Shown here one piece after another: positions 25,401-40,000 of a DNA stretch of 64,000 bases; the stretch's first letter is position 1; the number at the start of each line of letters is the position of its first letter. The notes below the pieces were generated by a model, which ran no database searches, was not told where the DNA came from, and saw nothing but the letters and a program-made list of their open reading frames with translations. The translations under genes and the position numbers were made by a program. Source of the stretch: Lamellibrachia satsuma (taxonomy: Eukaryota; Annelida; Polychaeta; Sabellida; Siboglinidae); NCBI GenBank assembly GCA_033239005.1, contig BSQZ01000120.1:1004501-1068500 (forward strand), written 5' to 3'.

Positions 25401-28400
25401 ATGCGTGCACTAGAGGCCTCTTGTCCTGTTTAAGGCACCTCTACATACTGTGCTTCAAGTTTAAATAATGTTTGTTGAAAAAATATGTAAGAATTCATCT
25501 GCAAACACTGCTGCACCCTTTCCACTGAGATGGAGCCCATTCCTCATGAACATGTCAGCCCTCTCAACAAAACAACCCCACAAATCAACAAATCTAACTT
25601 CCTCCTCCCTACATAGCTGCTTAACTAGTGTGTTAATTACCATCTTCCTGCAATTTTGATGACCTTGACCCCTGCTTCCCATTACTGGTCAAATATCTGA
25701 CAGAATTATCTGCTCAACCCGTGCCTGCTTTAGTGTCATGACTAACTGCCTGTCTTAACTAAGGCAGTTGTGCCCTCCCTCTCTATATAGACCCTCCCTT
25801 GCCAGGACCCACGACTTTCTCCACCCTTTCTACAATATCTTCTAGTTTACCTGAAATAGAGGTATGAGTACTTAATAACAAATTTATCCCAAAAATATAA
25901 ACAAATAAATCAGCCCCATCAGTTTCAAGGCTTGGATCATCAAGCTACCGCTGCGCAGATAAAAAAGGTTAAAACCCGCTGAACTTTAGCTTTATCTATC
26001 GGTTCACAAACACAACATTTGAGTCAACGTTAATACAAATTCAGTAGTGATTTTTCGAATGAACCAAAAACAGCCACCCTTCAGTGTTTAATTTCTCCTA
26101 TCATAATTACTGTGCAGATAAACATGTTTTTATTTGGTAAAGAATTTATATTAATTTATATAAAACATGCATCATTTGCTAAACCTGTTACAATTACTGA
26201 ATGGTTTATGCAAGTTAGCGTTTAATTTTCACCAAAGGTGTTTATGTGCTAGTAATAATTTATGCTATAAGTGTTGTGGCCATTGATTAAGTAATAAAAT
26301 GTTGCATCACTGCCAGCTACGTTGGCAAGTGACAAAATAGCTTAATGTTGAATTTGTAATATCAAATTATTTACTAACAAAATGTTATTATTGTTTTAAA
26401 AAATAATTCTGAACCCCCTGATTTTGTGGAAAAAATTACATGGACGACGGAAAAATGACAGTGACAAGCCATTAAGTCAGCACTGAACGTTAGTTAAGTG
26501 ACATACACTGAAAATACTGATAAGTCCACTGCCTCGGTCTCCTGGTGGCTCAAAGGACTGTCAGGAAAGCTGTGATGGTGCACAATAGCCAGCTACGATA
26601 AAATGTGTTGAGAACTGAAAACTAATTAGAACCAGATCAAGAACAGCTGTGACAGCTAACGACAGATGAACACCACACACACAACAGCTGTGACAGCTGG
26701 CGACAGATGAACACCACATACAGAACAGCTGTGACAGCTAGCAACAGATGAACACCACATACAGAACAGCTGTGACAGCTGGCGACAGATGAACACCACA
26801 CACACAACAGCTGTGACAGCTAACGACAGATGAACACCACACACACAACAGCTGTGACAGCTGGCGACAGATGAACACCACATACAGAACAGCTGTGACA
26901 GCTAACGACAAATGAACACCACACACACAACAGCTGTGACAGCTAACGACAGATGAACACCACACACACAACAGCTGTGACAGCTGGCGACAGACGAATA
27001 CCACATACAGAACAGCTGTGACAGCTGGCGACACATGAACACCACACACACAACAGCTGTGACAGCTGGCGACAGACGAATACCACATACAGAACAGCTG
27101 TGACAGCTGGTGACACATGAACACCACATACAGAACAGCTGGGACAGCTGGCAACAGATGAACACCACACACAACAGCTGGCAACAGATGAACACCACAC
27201 ACACAACAGCTGTGACAGCTGGCGACAGATGAACACCACATACAGAACAGCTGTGACAGCTAACGACAGATGAACACTACACACAGAACAACTGTGACAG
27301 CTAACGACAGATGAACACCACATACAGAACAGCTGTGACAGCTAACGACAGATGAACACTACATACAGAACAGTTGTGACAGCTAACGACAGATGAACAC
27401 CACATACAGAACAGCTGTGACAGATGAACACCACACACACAACAGCTGTGACAGCTGGCGACAGATGAACACCACATACAGAACAGCTGTGACAGCTAGC
27501 GACAGATGAACACCACACACAGAACAGCTGTGACAGCTGGCGACACATGAACACCAAATACAACAGGCTGGGCTGATGTGAGACATTGATACGTAAACTG
27601 TTGTAAGGGTGCACATAGCCTACTAAAGTGGACTGGAAGAACAAAAATAATAACTTACCTTAACTCATGAATCAACTTGTTTTGCACCAGACCATCACAC
27701 AGTTGCATCAACATATGGCTGTCTAACCCTCCTAACCTGGAAGAGAAACAGTGTCACAATTACTGGTTAGTTTCCTGTTAGTTAGCTATATTCTAATAAC
27801 CCACACCCAGCAACCTGGTATCCACCACCATTCACACTGGTATAGTGTTGAGTTACTAACCTATGTCTGATGTCAGTTCTCAGTTAAATATCTAACATCA
27901 ATGTTCAATGTACATTAATTGGAAAGTTACTTTAAAAGAAACCGTGACATGTTGAATTGTATCATAATGAATATTGAATGTTTACATATTCACGTATATG
28001 TTTACATGTTCACGTACATGTTTACATATTCACGACTCCACGTACATGTTTACATATCCATGTACATGTTTACGGACATGTTTACATGACTGGTAGGCGG
28101 CAGTGAGCATTCACATCCATAAAACAACTGAATGTACTGTTCTGCACTATATGTGGCCATAGTTTTAAAGTTGATATTATCCATTACATTGGGATAATTT
28201 GAAGTGTAAACATTGTATGACTTACTTGAGACTGGTGATAGGGCACGTCTGCTGCTGCAACAACCACGCCAGCGCCATCACCTCTGTAGGATGTACTTGC
28301 CTAGACTCTATCTCTGCTGGGACAATCTCAACTAGATCTTCACGCTGTGCCTCGTGGACCAGAGTTATTAGTTGCAACGGTTCAGTCTTGTGCTTAAGTT

Positions 28401-31400
28401 GCTCAATGAAATCCCGTGGGTTCAGTTGCTGATTATCTGCTGACCCAAAGCACGTCATGAATTTGGCATTGCTTGGGTCGCATAACAAACCAACTACGAA
28501 GGTGAGTAAAACCTCGTGTTGATGGACTGATGTTTTACTGTCAGTCAGACGTGAAATGTCACAAGGGTGTCCAATCAGCAGACTAACCGCCGTCAAAAAC
28601 TCCTGTAACGTGAAATGCGTAAAAGACCAACACTGTCGTCTTAGGCCTCGCGTAACTGCATCCGTTGTCTGTGACTCATCTAAAAAACCACTTTGTCTGT
28701 CCTCAACGCTGATTTCTTCTATGTCTTTTTCATACAGGATTAGGCGTAGTGGAGATGATAGTGTGCAACATTTAGCCACCTTGACGTGTTTCTTCAAAGA
28801 ATCTCCAACTTTGTTGAAGATCGCTTCAGCATCCATTTGTTTTGATTCATTCTTCAAAGCCGGATGCAGTTTCCTGATGAGATGCAATGTGGCAAACACG
28901 TATAACTGTGTTATGGTGGATACTGCAGCCACGTCCCCAGTTAGCTTGCATGAATGCATGTCTCGAAGGCACATGCACACAAAGTTACACTGAATAGGAA
29001 TGTAACACATGGTGGCGATGTTCACATTTGTGTCAAGAAATCTCCTGATGAACAGCTGCAATTTTGAGTCACCGTCACTGAATTTGTCAACATATTTCTC
29101 AATGTTTTCTTTTGAGAAGCCATAGATTTCCGTAACACGATGACACACTTCTGAAGGAAGCTGGTCAGTTGATCTGGAGGTAACAAGTACCTTTGCTCCA
29201 GGCAGCATGACGACACTGATGATACCTGAGATTAACATGTTCAAATCAATCTCCTCATTCCTCAACGTTTTTCTGAGAACTTATATTCTGGAAATTCATC
29301 GAGACCTTCGATGGCCACCATGGTGTCTTCAGGGTGTTTGCAGATTTCATTAATGGCGACAGTCTTTTCTTCTTCAGACAATGTCAGTTCTCCCAGCAAC
29401 AGATCTGCTAGTGTCCACTTCCTATCTTGCGGCAACTCCCTCAATGTGACAACAAATAAATACTTGATGTCATTCCAGAACTTCTTCTCAGCCCACTGCT
29501 TTGACATCTGTTTAACGAATGTCGTTTTTCCAACACCCGCTTTTCCTCGAATCAGGACATTGTGTGGGGCAACTTTGTCTTCCAACACATCAAAAAGTTG
29601 TGGAACTTGTATAACTTCATTTGACTTCTTGGATCGCTGCATTTCTTCCACATCACGATAGGGAAGCGTTTCTGGGAGTTTGTTTGTCTCGAACTTCTGC
29701 AGTCGTAGGTCAACGAACATTTCATCTAGAGGGGCACGCGTGGGAGCATCTAGTGAATACTGAACAGTGAGATGTGAATTGCAGTACTTCTGTCGTATCT
29801 GTTTAGTCACTGTATCTGTAAAAATATATTAATGAATATATTATTATTATTAACATGAATACAAAATATAAAAAATTCATAATTTAACAACGTTGTAATT
29901 TTTCACGCCTTCTATATGTGATGTATTGCCAAAAAATGTGTTATATTAAGCCAATGTGTTATGTTGCATTATTCATGTGCCATCGAATTAAACTAATACT
30001 TAATGTGGAACAACTGAACAGGACTGGACTTTAACTTAATAAAATATTACAATTTAAAAACTGTAGATATAGATTGGAAGATGGATACTGTCGATAATAT
30101 GTGGATTTGCAATAAAAAATGTAAAAAACATGATAATAAAAGCAAAATTATAATAATTGATCTACCCAAACACTAGCATTTTAGGGCAGAAAAAAATGAG
30201 GGTGGGTCAGTAGAATGTCATTACTTTACCAAACACACACCAATATATTATGATGAGCTGAATGTTTAGCACAAACTTATTTTGAACAATGGATCCTGTA
30301 AACAACAAAACAGCGATGCACGATGCGATGGAGCTATGTAAATTGTACATTATTATAGTCAGTTTGATAAAATGCCAGATTTACATACAGAGTGATAATG
30401 TCGCTTACAAGGAAACATAAAGGTCCAACATCAGTCATTGTGTCAATAACAACATGTATTGTTTCTTACTGACACAGGGAAACATACAGGTCCAACATGA
30501 GTCATTGTGTCAATAACAACATGTATTGTTTCTTACTGGCACAGGGAAACATATAAGTCCAACATGAGTCATTGTGTCAATAACAATATGCATTGTTTCT
30601 TACTGACACATGGATACACATAGGTCCAACGTGAATCACTGTGTCAATAACAACATGCTTTTTTCTTACCGACACAGGGAAACACATATGTCAAACATGA
30701 GTCATTGTGTCAATAACAACATGCATTGTTTCTTACTGACACAGGGAAACATATAGGTCCAACATGAGTCATTGTGTCAATAACAACATATATTGTTTCT
30801 TACTGACACAGGGAAACATATAGGTCCAACATGAGTCATTGTGTCAATAACAACATGTATTGTTTCTTACTGACACAGGGAAACATATAGGTCCAACATG
30901 AGTCATTGTGTCAATAACAACATGTATTGTTTCTTACTGACACAGGGAGACATACTGGTCCAACATGAGTCATTGTGTCAATAACAACATGTATTGTTTC
31001 TTACTGGCACAGGGAAACATATAAGTCCAACATGAGTCATTGTGTCAATAACAATATGAATTGTTTCTTACCAACACAATGAAACATACAGGTCCAACAC
31101 GAGTCATTGTGTCAATAACAACATGTATTGTTTCTTACTAACACAGGGAAACATATAGGTCCAACATGAGTCATTGTGTCAATAACAACATGTATTGTTT
31201 CTTACTGACACAGGGAAACATACAGGTCCAACATGAGTCATTGTGTCAATAACAACATGTATTGTTTCTTACTAACACAGGGAAACATATAGGTCCAACA
31301 TGAGTCATTGTGTCAATAACAACATGTATTCTTTCTTACTGACACAGGGAAACATACAGGTCCAACATGAGTCATTGTGTCAATAACAACATGTATCGTT

Positions 31401-34020
31401 TCTTACTAACACAGGGAAACATACAGGTCCAACATGAGTCATTGTGTCAATAACAACATGCATTGTTTCTTACTGACACAGGGAAACATACAGGTCCAAC
31501 ATGAGTCATTATGTCAATAACAACATGTATTGTTTCTTACTGACACATGGATACACATAGGTCCAACGTGAATCACTGTGTCAATAACAACATGCTTTTT
31601 TCTTACCGACACAGGGAAACACATATGTCAAACATGAGTCATTGTGTCAATAACAACATGCATTGTTTCTTACTGACACAGGGAAACATATAGGTCCAAC
31701 ATGAGTCATTGTGTCAATAACAACATATATTGTTTCTTACTGACACAGGGAAACATATATGTCCAACATGAGTCATTGTGTCAATAATAACATGTACTGT
31801 TTCTTACTGACACAGGGAAACATATAGGTCCAACATGAGTCATTGTGTCAATAACAACATGTATTGTTTCTTACTGACACAGGGAGACATACAGGTCCAA
31901 CATGAGTCATTGTGTCAATAACAACATGTATTGTTTCTTACTGGCACAGGGAAACATATAAGTCCAACATGAGTCATTGTGTCAATAACAATATGCATTG
32001 TTTCTTACCAACACAATGAAACATACAGGTCCAACACGAGTCATTGTGTCAATAACAACATGTATTGTTTCTTACTAACACAGGGAAACATATAGGTCCA
32101 ACATGAGTCATTGTGTCAATAACAACATGTATTGTTTCTTACTGACACAGGGAAACATACAGGTCCAACATGAGTCATTGTGTCAATAACAACATGTATT
32201 GTTTCTTACTAACACAGGGAAACATATAGGTCCAACATGAGTCATTGTGTCAATAACAACATGTATTCTTTCTTACTGACACAGGGAAACATACAGGTCC
32301 AACATGAGTCATTGTGTCAATAACAACATGTATTGTTTCTTACTAACACAGGGAAACATACAGGTCCAACATGAGTCATTGTGTCAATAACAACATGCAT
32401 TGTTTCTTACTGACACAGGGAAACATACAGGTCCAACATGAGTCATTGTGTCAATAACAACATGTATTGTTTCTTACTGACACAGGGAAACATACAGGTC
32501 CAACATGAGTCATTGTGTCAATAACAACATGTATTGTTTCTTACTGACAAACACAGGGAAACATACAGGTCCAACATGAGTCATTGTGTCAATAACAACA
32601 TGTATTGTTTCTTACTGACACAGGGAAACATATAAGTCCAACATGAGTCATTGTGTCAATAACAACATGTATTGTTTCTTACTGACGCAGGGAAACATAC
32701 AGGTCCAACATGAGTCATTGTGTCAATAACAACATGTATTGTTTCTTACTGACACAGGGAAACATGTAAGTCCAACATGAGTCATTGTGTCAATAACAAT
32801 ATGCATAGTTTCTTACCGACACAAGGAAACATACAGGTCCAACACGAGTCATTGTGTCAATAACATGTATTGTTTCTTACTGACACAGGGAAACATATAA
32901 GTCCAACATGAGTCATTGTGTCAATAACAACATGTATTGTTTCCATTAAATTACATATTACACCAGCAGAGGAGTTTTGAAATAGTCCATTATGGTCACA
33001 TATATATTACTTTTTCTATGTATTGCATCTTAGCATTCAAAACAAAGTAGATAAAGTTCCACATCTGAGGTAAATTTTTGAAGTACTCGTACAAAATTAT
33101 TTGTTTAAAAAGTGAAACTTTCTTGAAGTATTTGAATGTTCAACTATTTAAAAAAAATACTTTGTTATTTCTGATTGATTACCCCCCTTACCATCCCTAC
33201 ACATAGTACAGCCCCACTCTCCAATAATGACTGATACCAAAAAAAGCAACAGGCAGCAGTCAGAAACACCCTGTTAAGCAAACAATTGTAGGCTACCAGT
33301 TCATGCCATAATCCATTTGTTTAATTAAGTATCCGGGATGTCCATAAAGAGCCATTCATCAGTTAACCAACCAGTTAGCCATGAAATGTCTTTAATGCAG
33401 TCAGGAGACCATGTCACTTGGCCCTGGCTGACAGTGCTAACTGCTGAGAACTGCCAACTGAGTCTTCCTCTGTAGAGGTAAGGTGACTCAAGTCACACTA
33501 TCTCCTACATCAGTACAAAGGGGATTTTGAGCCTCTTGTGCTAACCCTCTCAACAACCAGTAGTCTAAGAACAGAAAATATAAATTGCAAACTTCTAATA
33601 TAAACAGACTGCAAATTGCAACACTGCACCTTTGTGCACCAAAAAAAGAGAAACTGAACTGACGTATCAGCATGTAAATTGGTCTCATGTGGTCTTCATT
33701 CAAAACAAGGACATACTTTATTCAAATTGCCACACGTCCCCTTTGTTGCAATTTGGACAAATCTTCTCACCTCTACCCTTTGAAATAATGTACATGTTTG
33801 GGGGGGGGGTAATGTTTAGTCACTGGTAGACTAACTACAAAGATATGTGGTTTATGAATTGTTAATTGCAGTTAAGAAGGGACTTCAAGCAAAAACTGAT
33901 TTTATGAGTCATACCATATCTGTATGTTTGTAAAATGGATGGGTTTGTAAAATGTGCATGTTTGGAGTTCCCATTTGTCTGTAGGGGTAAGCATTGTAAG
34001 TCTGTCTTCTAGTATAGATA

Positions 34021-34051
<31 letters not shown>

Positions 34052-37000
34052 TGTGGTAAACCATAATTATATTGTATGGGTTTATGGAGAACTTCCCTAC
34101 TGTACAACTACTGTCACAACCATATATTTTCCTAAAACAAAAAGTGCAACAAAATCTGTGACAGTGATTAATTTAAGATGATCCTTATTTAATTAATTGA
34201 TTAGACCATATCCACTGTCCAGACATCATCCAGAGCCTTGAGACTATGTAGGTGACATCACAAGGATCCCACATCTGGAGGACTCCTACCTGACCCTTGA
34301 TTGCAATTGCAAACAATGACTCAAGTAGTTGGTAACAATGAACTCAGTGTGGGATCAGTGAAGCCATGATACATGCAGCAGGTGTCATGAAGCCAGGAGA
34401 CATGCAGCAGGTCTCATGCAGCAGGTCTCATGAAGCCATGAGACATGCAGCAGGTCTCATGAAGCCATGAGACATGCAGCAGGTCTCATGAAGCCATGAG
34501 ACATGCAGCAGGTCTCATGAAGCCAGGAGACATGCAGCAGGTGTCATGAAGCAGGAGACATGCAGCAGGTCTCATGAAGCCAGGAGACATGCAGCAGGTG
34601 TCATGAAGCCAGGAGACATGCAGCAGGTGTCATGAAGCCAGGAGACATGCAGCAGGTGTCATGAAGCCAGGAGACATGCAGCAGGTGTCATGAAGCCATG
34701 AGACATGCAGCAGGTGTCATGAAGCCATGAGACATGCAGCAGGTGTCATGAAGCCATGAGACATGCAGCAGGTGTCATGAAGCATGAGACATGCAGCAGG
34801 TGTCATGAAGCCAGGAGACATGCAGCAGGTCTCATGAAGCCAGAGACATGCAGCAGGTCTCATGAAGCCAGGAGACATGCAGCAGGTGTCATGAAGCCAG
34901 GAGACATGCAGCAGGTCTCATGAAGCCAGGAGACATGCAGCAGGTCTCATGAAGCCAGGAGACATGCAGCAGGTCTCATGAAGCCATGAGACATGCAGCA
35001 GGTCCTCATGAAGCCATGAGACATGCAGCAGGTCTCATGAAGCCATGAGACATGCAGCAGGTCTCATGAAGCCATGAGACATGCAGCAGGTCTCATGAAG
35101 CCATGAGACATGCAGCAGGTGTCTCATGAAGCCAGGAGACATGCAGCAGGTGTCATGAAGCCATGAGACATGCAGCAGGTGTCATGAAGCAGGAGACATG
35201 CAGACAGGATGACAGCAGGTGTCATGAAGCCATGAGACATGCAGCAGGTGTCATGAAGCCAGGAGACATGCAGCAGGTGTCATGAAGCCAGGAGACATGC
35301 AGCAGGTGTCATGAAGCCAGGAGACATGCAGCAGGTGTCATGAAGCCATGGGAGACATGCAGCAGGTGAGACATGCAGCAGGTGTCAGAGACATGAAGCC
35401 ATGAAGCCAGGAGACATGCAGCAGGTGTCATGAAGACATGGCCATGAATGAGACATGCAGCAGGTGTCACATGCAGCAGGTGTCATGAAGCCAGGAGACA
35501 TGCAGCAGGTGTCATGAAGCCAGGAGACATGCAGCAGGTCTCATGAAGCCATGAGACATGCAGCAGGTGTCATGAAGCCATGAGACATGCAGCAGGTCTC
35601 ATGAAGCCATGAGACATGCAGCAGGTGTCATGAAGCCATGAGACATGCAGCAGGTCTCATGAAGCCAGGAGACATGCAGCAGGTCTCATGAAGCCATGAG
35701 ACATGCAGCAGGTCTCATGAAGCCAGGAGACATGCTAGTCTAGGTCTGAGAGAACAGGGACTGAGGGAGCAGAGATAAGAGAAATGCTAAACAAAGAAAT
35801 GTAGCCAGTGTGTTGTAACAAATCCTCCTGTTGGTTGCTTTGTTTTAATTGCAGTAAATGTTATTGTTGATGAAATAAAGACAAAAATCTTACCAACTGC
35901 CATTGCATATTCACTTGTTGCTGCGTTATATAAATTAGATTAATTAATAATTTTTAGCTTAAAATACATTATTATTTAATATTTATAAAACTCGTACCAG
36001 TGAGAATGTACTCATACTCAGCTTTTAGCAATGTACACGCACTGCACTCATCCATCGTCAATGTACTCGCACTCATGAAAATGTACTGGCCCCAGATGTA
36101 AAAAAACAAAGAGCTATGTTATGTAACGTTATTGACATACCTCCCACTGTCTTCACAAACTTCTCCCGGTCCTGTTGTGGCTGTGACTGCTTTTCTATGT
36201 CCTGCAGTCGTTGCTCATGGTCTTGCTGTCCCTGTTGAAGGTCGTGTTGTCCCTGCTGAAGGTCGTGTTGTCCCTGTTGAAGGTCCTGCAGTCGCTGCTC
36301 ATGATCGTCAATTCGTGCCTTTTCCACATCTATCTCCCCTTGCAGTCTGTTATATTCTACAGGACAAAGGCGACCGTAAGCAGCCTCCTTCAACTGTGTC
36401 TGGTCCCATTGAAGCTGTGTGTAGATGTCTTCTATCTCTCGTATTCTTGTTTGAAAGTCTGCCTCAGATAGACTTGGTGTAGTGGCATGGGCCACGGCAT
36501 TTCTTTGTTCACGGAGCTGATCCACGCGTTCACTTTCATAGAAAGGTGACATCCTCAATTCCTTCTTTCTCGCGCCTGGCAGCAACAGGTTTGTGCCAGA
36601 ATAAAGCAAACAAGAAAACAAAACAGTGGGGTCAAACTTCTCTGAAATGCCCTGTTCAACGATGGTTGTTATGTGCTTATCTCTTTTCTTCGACTTTGGG
36701 ACCATTGCCATAAAAAAGGTCCCTGTGGCTGAATTGTCGCCCCATGCCAGTCTGTATGTCTTCTGGAAAGCTGACCGGAAGAGATCCCTCAGATGTCTTG
36801 GCATATCATCAAGAATGACTTTCACCAAGCGCCAATACCTCTCTTCCTCGAAGGTCAGCGCCAACAAGCTACTACTGCTACTCTGAAAGTAAACAAACAC
36901 GTGACTATTTCAATGTATAAAAATTCTGATTTCTCAACTTTTAAAACTATTTCTCATCTTTTTACACTATTTCGGCCGTGTTTCACAACCTTCGTTAGCC

Positions 37001-40000
37001 TCGCTACGGGCTGAGACACGCCTGAAATATTTGGAGATGTGAACCACGTTTCTTTTGAGATAATATACAATGTCTAAATATGACTCTTGAACAAAGTTTT
37101 GCCCCACAGGAAACAGTATGCATTACTGTTATATTTGTATTACATAATTCTTAAAGTTGGTAGTAAATGCAATATATCATTGTTACCAGTGCACATGACC
37201 TGGTAGAAGCGTCTCCATGGATGTGTATGATTTGACACTGTGTTGCTAGGAGTAACGCTTTTGGAAACAATACCATGAAGTCTTAGAAGTAAAAGTTACT
37301 AGCCCCAATTTTGTTTCAGAATAAATTTATTTAAAAAACAAAAATGTTCGCAATATATCGCATTACAAGTCGAACGATGCAAGTTTAGTCGTTATTTCAT
37401 TTGTTGTTGATGATTTACTTTCATGCTTTCTGTCAGTATTCCGAATGGCAGACAATGTTGCTGCTGTAATTGTTTGAAAATTAGATGCCCCTGTCGAAGC
37501 TGCAGTAGGAAGTGTTTTGAGAAAGAGGGGGTGATGCCGCTATGCGCTTACTGTCTGCATTTTATTACAATCCGTATCATGTTACAGCTAAAAATATACT
37601 CAAATATACAACGGCGAACTGACCTGATACTGTATATAACTATGATTGTTACAATTGGGTTTAATTTCTTTCGAATATAAACTTTTGGTACAAAGTTATG
37701 GTAAACTTAGCTATCTGCGGCCTAGTGGGTCCTGGAATATATCTTAGGTGCCGTCGTGACACCTGTAAACAGCAGCCAGTCTGTGAACCAGTCAGTTTAT
37801 GTGAAATCGGTACATCGAGGGCACATCAGGATGCTTGATGAGATACTCGCTTTACAGCTGATCACAGCTAAACTGGCAGGTAGTATAGTGAGTTTAAAGA
37901 TCGAGATCACCAGCTATGTGAGGCGCACTGAGTCCATCACAGGTTATTTTCCATTTCCCTGTGTGGGATATTTTACTTCCCTTGGCATAGACACCAGATA
38001 TAAGGGACCAACAGCTTTTAGTGCCTCTTCCGAAATACACTGGAAAAGTGGGGTGAATGAAATTGCCCAAGTTTCGATATGGCAGCAGGTTATCTTTCAA
38101 CCCAACCCGAACAAAAATGGATGTATGTAAACAGCGTACATACAGGAACATACTGACGTTTATGAGGAATGCCAACGTAACTTAATTCACATTCACGTAA
38201 CTGGATGGCGACTAGTCAATATGTCGTGTGGATCTTTGGGATTCACATGTTTTCTGGTTGGAGAAGTTTGTCGGTGCAACGGAGGTATGTTATTCTGGTT
38301 CTTTGTTAGAATGCATGGATTGCGCGATTGCTTTCCACGGGTTTCGTGGAGGTACTGTGGCTTCCCTGGACGGAAATAGGTCTTAAGAGGAAGTTGGCCA
38401 GCATGATCCTGAGCGTAGTTATGTTATCGGTGGGGGTAACGATTTGGACCACGCCGGAACCCCGCAAGACTTTAAGGCAGGTATGCATTTGTACGAATAT
38501 GCCCAGGCGATGGTAGGTATGGGCGTTTATCGGGTAGTTTGCCAGATTTTACGTCAGCAGACTTGTCTGCATATCTCCTACGAGGAAGTATGGCTAGAGT
38601 AGCGGAGGTTAACGCGTTTTTGAGAGCAGCATGTGACAATCCCCATTTATCGTTCTGGAAGCATACTCTTGAGTGCCGAATAAACGTCCCTATACTCGTA
38701 TTTATTTGATGAAAAATGCCACCCTATATGCGCCTTATTTGGCACTATACTATTGTAAATTTTAACATTTGTGCCAGCCTATATTCTCCGATAATCGTGG
38801 CAAATTATGCAGGGTATAATTTTTAGGAGAGCAATCGTTCTCACTCCCTATTGCAAGCGCTAATCAATCATCCACAGCTCGCGATAAAATCACTTGCTCC
38901 CAACTGGACCTGCATGTGGCTCCTCCGCGGCTAAGTTCTCATCCTTTCGAACGACAGTCGTGAATTTAGCAGGATCCCTTGCTTCTGAAGATCATAGATT
39001 TTGATCCCGAAGCTGTTAGACGGTTACATTTCCATGATTAGATGAATCGGTCAGAATCCTTAGTTCTCTGGAGCTCGACTTGGTATATTATTAGTTAAAA
39101 CGCCATTATCACCAAGTAAACTGACCGTAAATGGCCACCATGCAGTGCCTCAAACCAGTCGTAACCGGCTGGCGGCGGTTTCCCATGAAACGGGCTCACT
39201 TCTCACTCACTTCAAAAAAACTTTGATGTCCATTTAAAAACGGAAAATTCCCCGGTTTTCCGCAGATGTAAAATGCGGTTACTATATCTGCCGTGACGCG
39301 AATATGCACAAGGTTTGTGCATATTCGGCAGAAAAAAATTGCTTCTTCTCTCAAAAATCAAATATACTAATGACTTTTTCACACCATACTATTATTTATT
39401 TTGAACAATTTGCCCCCTATACTGTTATTCTGCATTATGCTATTATTAAATTTGACCGATTTGACACCCTATACGTTTATTTGGCCTATACGTTTATTTA
39501 GCACTCAAGAGTAAGGGGTTTTAGAATGTCCAATGACAGATATCCGTCCTGACGGGGTTCATTTTAACGACTTGGGGAACCATAAGCTGCTCCGCAGCGT
39601 CAAAAGGGTGGTGTTCAGTGCAGAGAAATTGGTGCATCAATAAAATGTAGTCGGGTGTGCATTTGAACATGGCCGTTACACAGCCGTGCATAGTTACATA
39701 TCAGTAAATGAGCATGTTATCTGTCACAATGTAAAGTATATGCCAGCGTGATTTAATTAGTTTTTAATAGCTAATGTTAGTAGGTCATTAGGAGGTCTTT
39801 AATTGATGTATCATGCCTATATTAGCAAAAGAAAAGCAGGTTTTGAGAAGTTTATAGTTAAACCACCCAAGTGTATATGGACAAAATCCATATGGTGCCA
39901 AAGATTGTTAGTAATGTTTAGACACTTCAGTCTTCCATTTAATCCTGACATTTGCAAAATTGCTCTGACCTCGGAGGTATTAAATGTTAGCTGTTCTGTA

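Noticed and set aside
26656..27644. Minus-strand ORFs with CSSVASCHSCCVCGVH repeats
   Set aside because: They are translations of the 41-bp minisatellite in the NLR intron; unit length changes break any single frame.
28556..29661. Plus-strand ORFs of 116-145 residues opposite the NACHT exon
   Set aside because: Shadow frames of the NACHT coding exon, with no motif of their own.
30420..32945. CRISPR-like array
   Set aside because: The units are contiguous and similar over their whole 67 bp with no unique spacers, and the setting is a eukaryotic intron.
36132..36886. Plus-strand ORFs opposite the HEPN exon
   Set aside because: Shadow frames: the minus strand has the domain motifs and splice sites.
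37423..37680. Cys-rich plus-strand ORF (CCCCNCLKIRCPCRSC) as a zinc-binding gene
   Set aside because: The Cys spacing fits no finger I can name, there are no splice or family signs, and it lies next to a decayed retroelement. It is noted only as an uncertain remnant.
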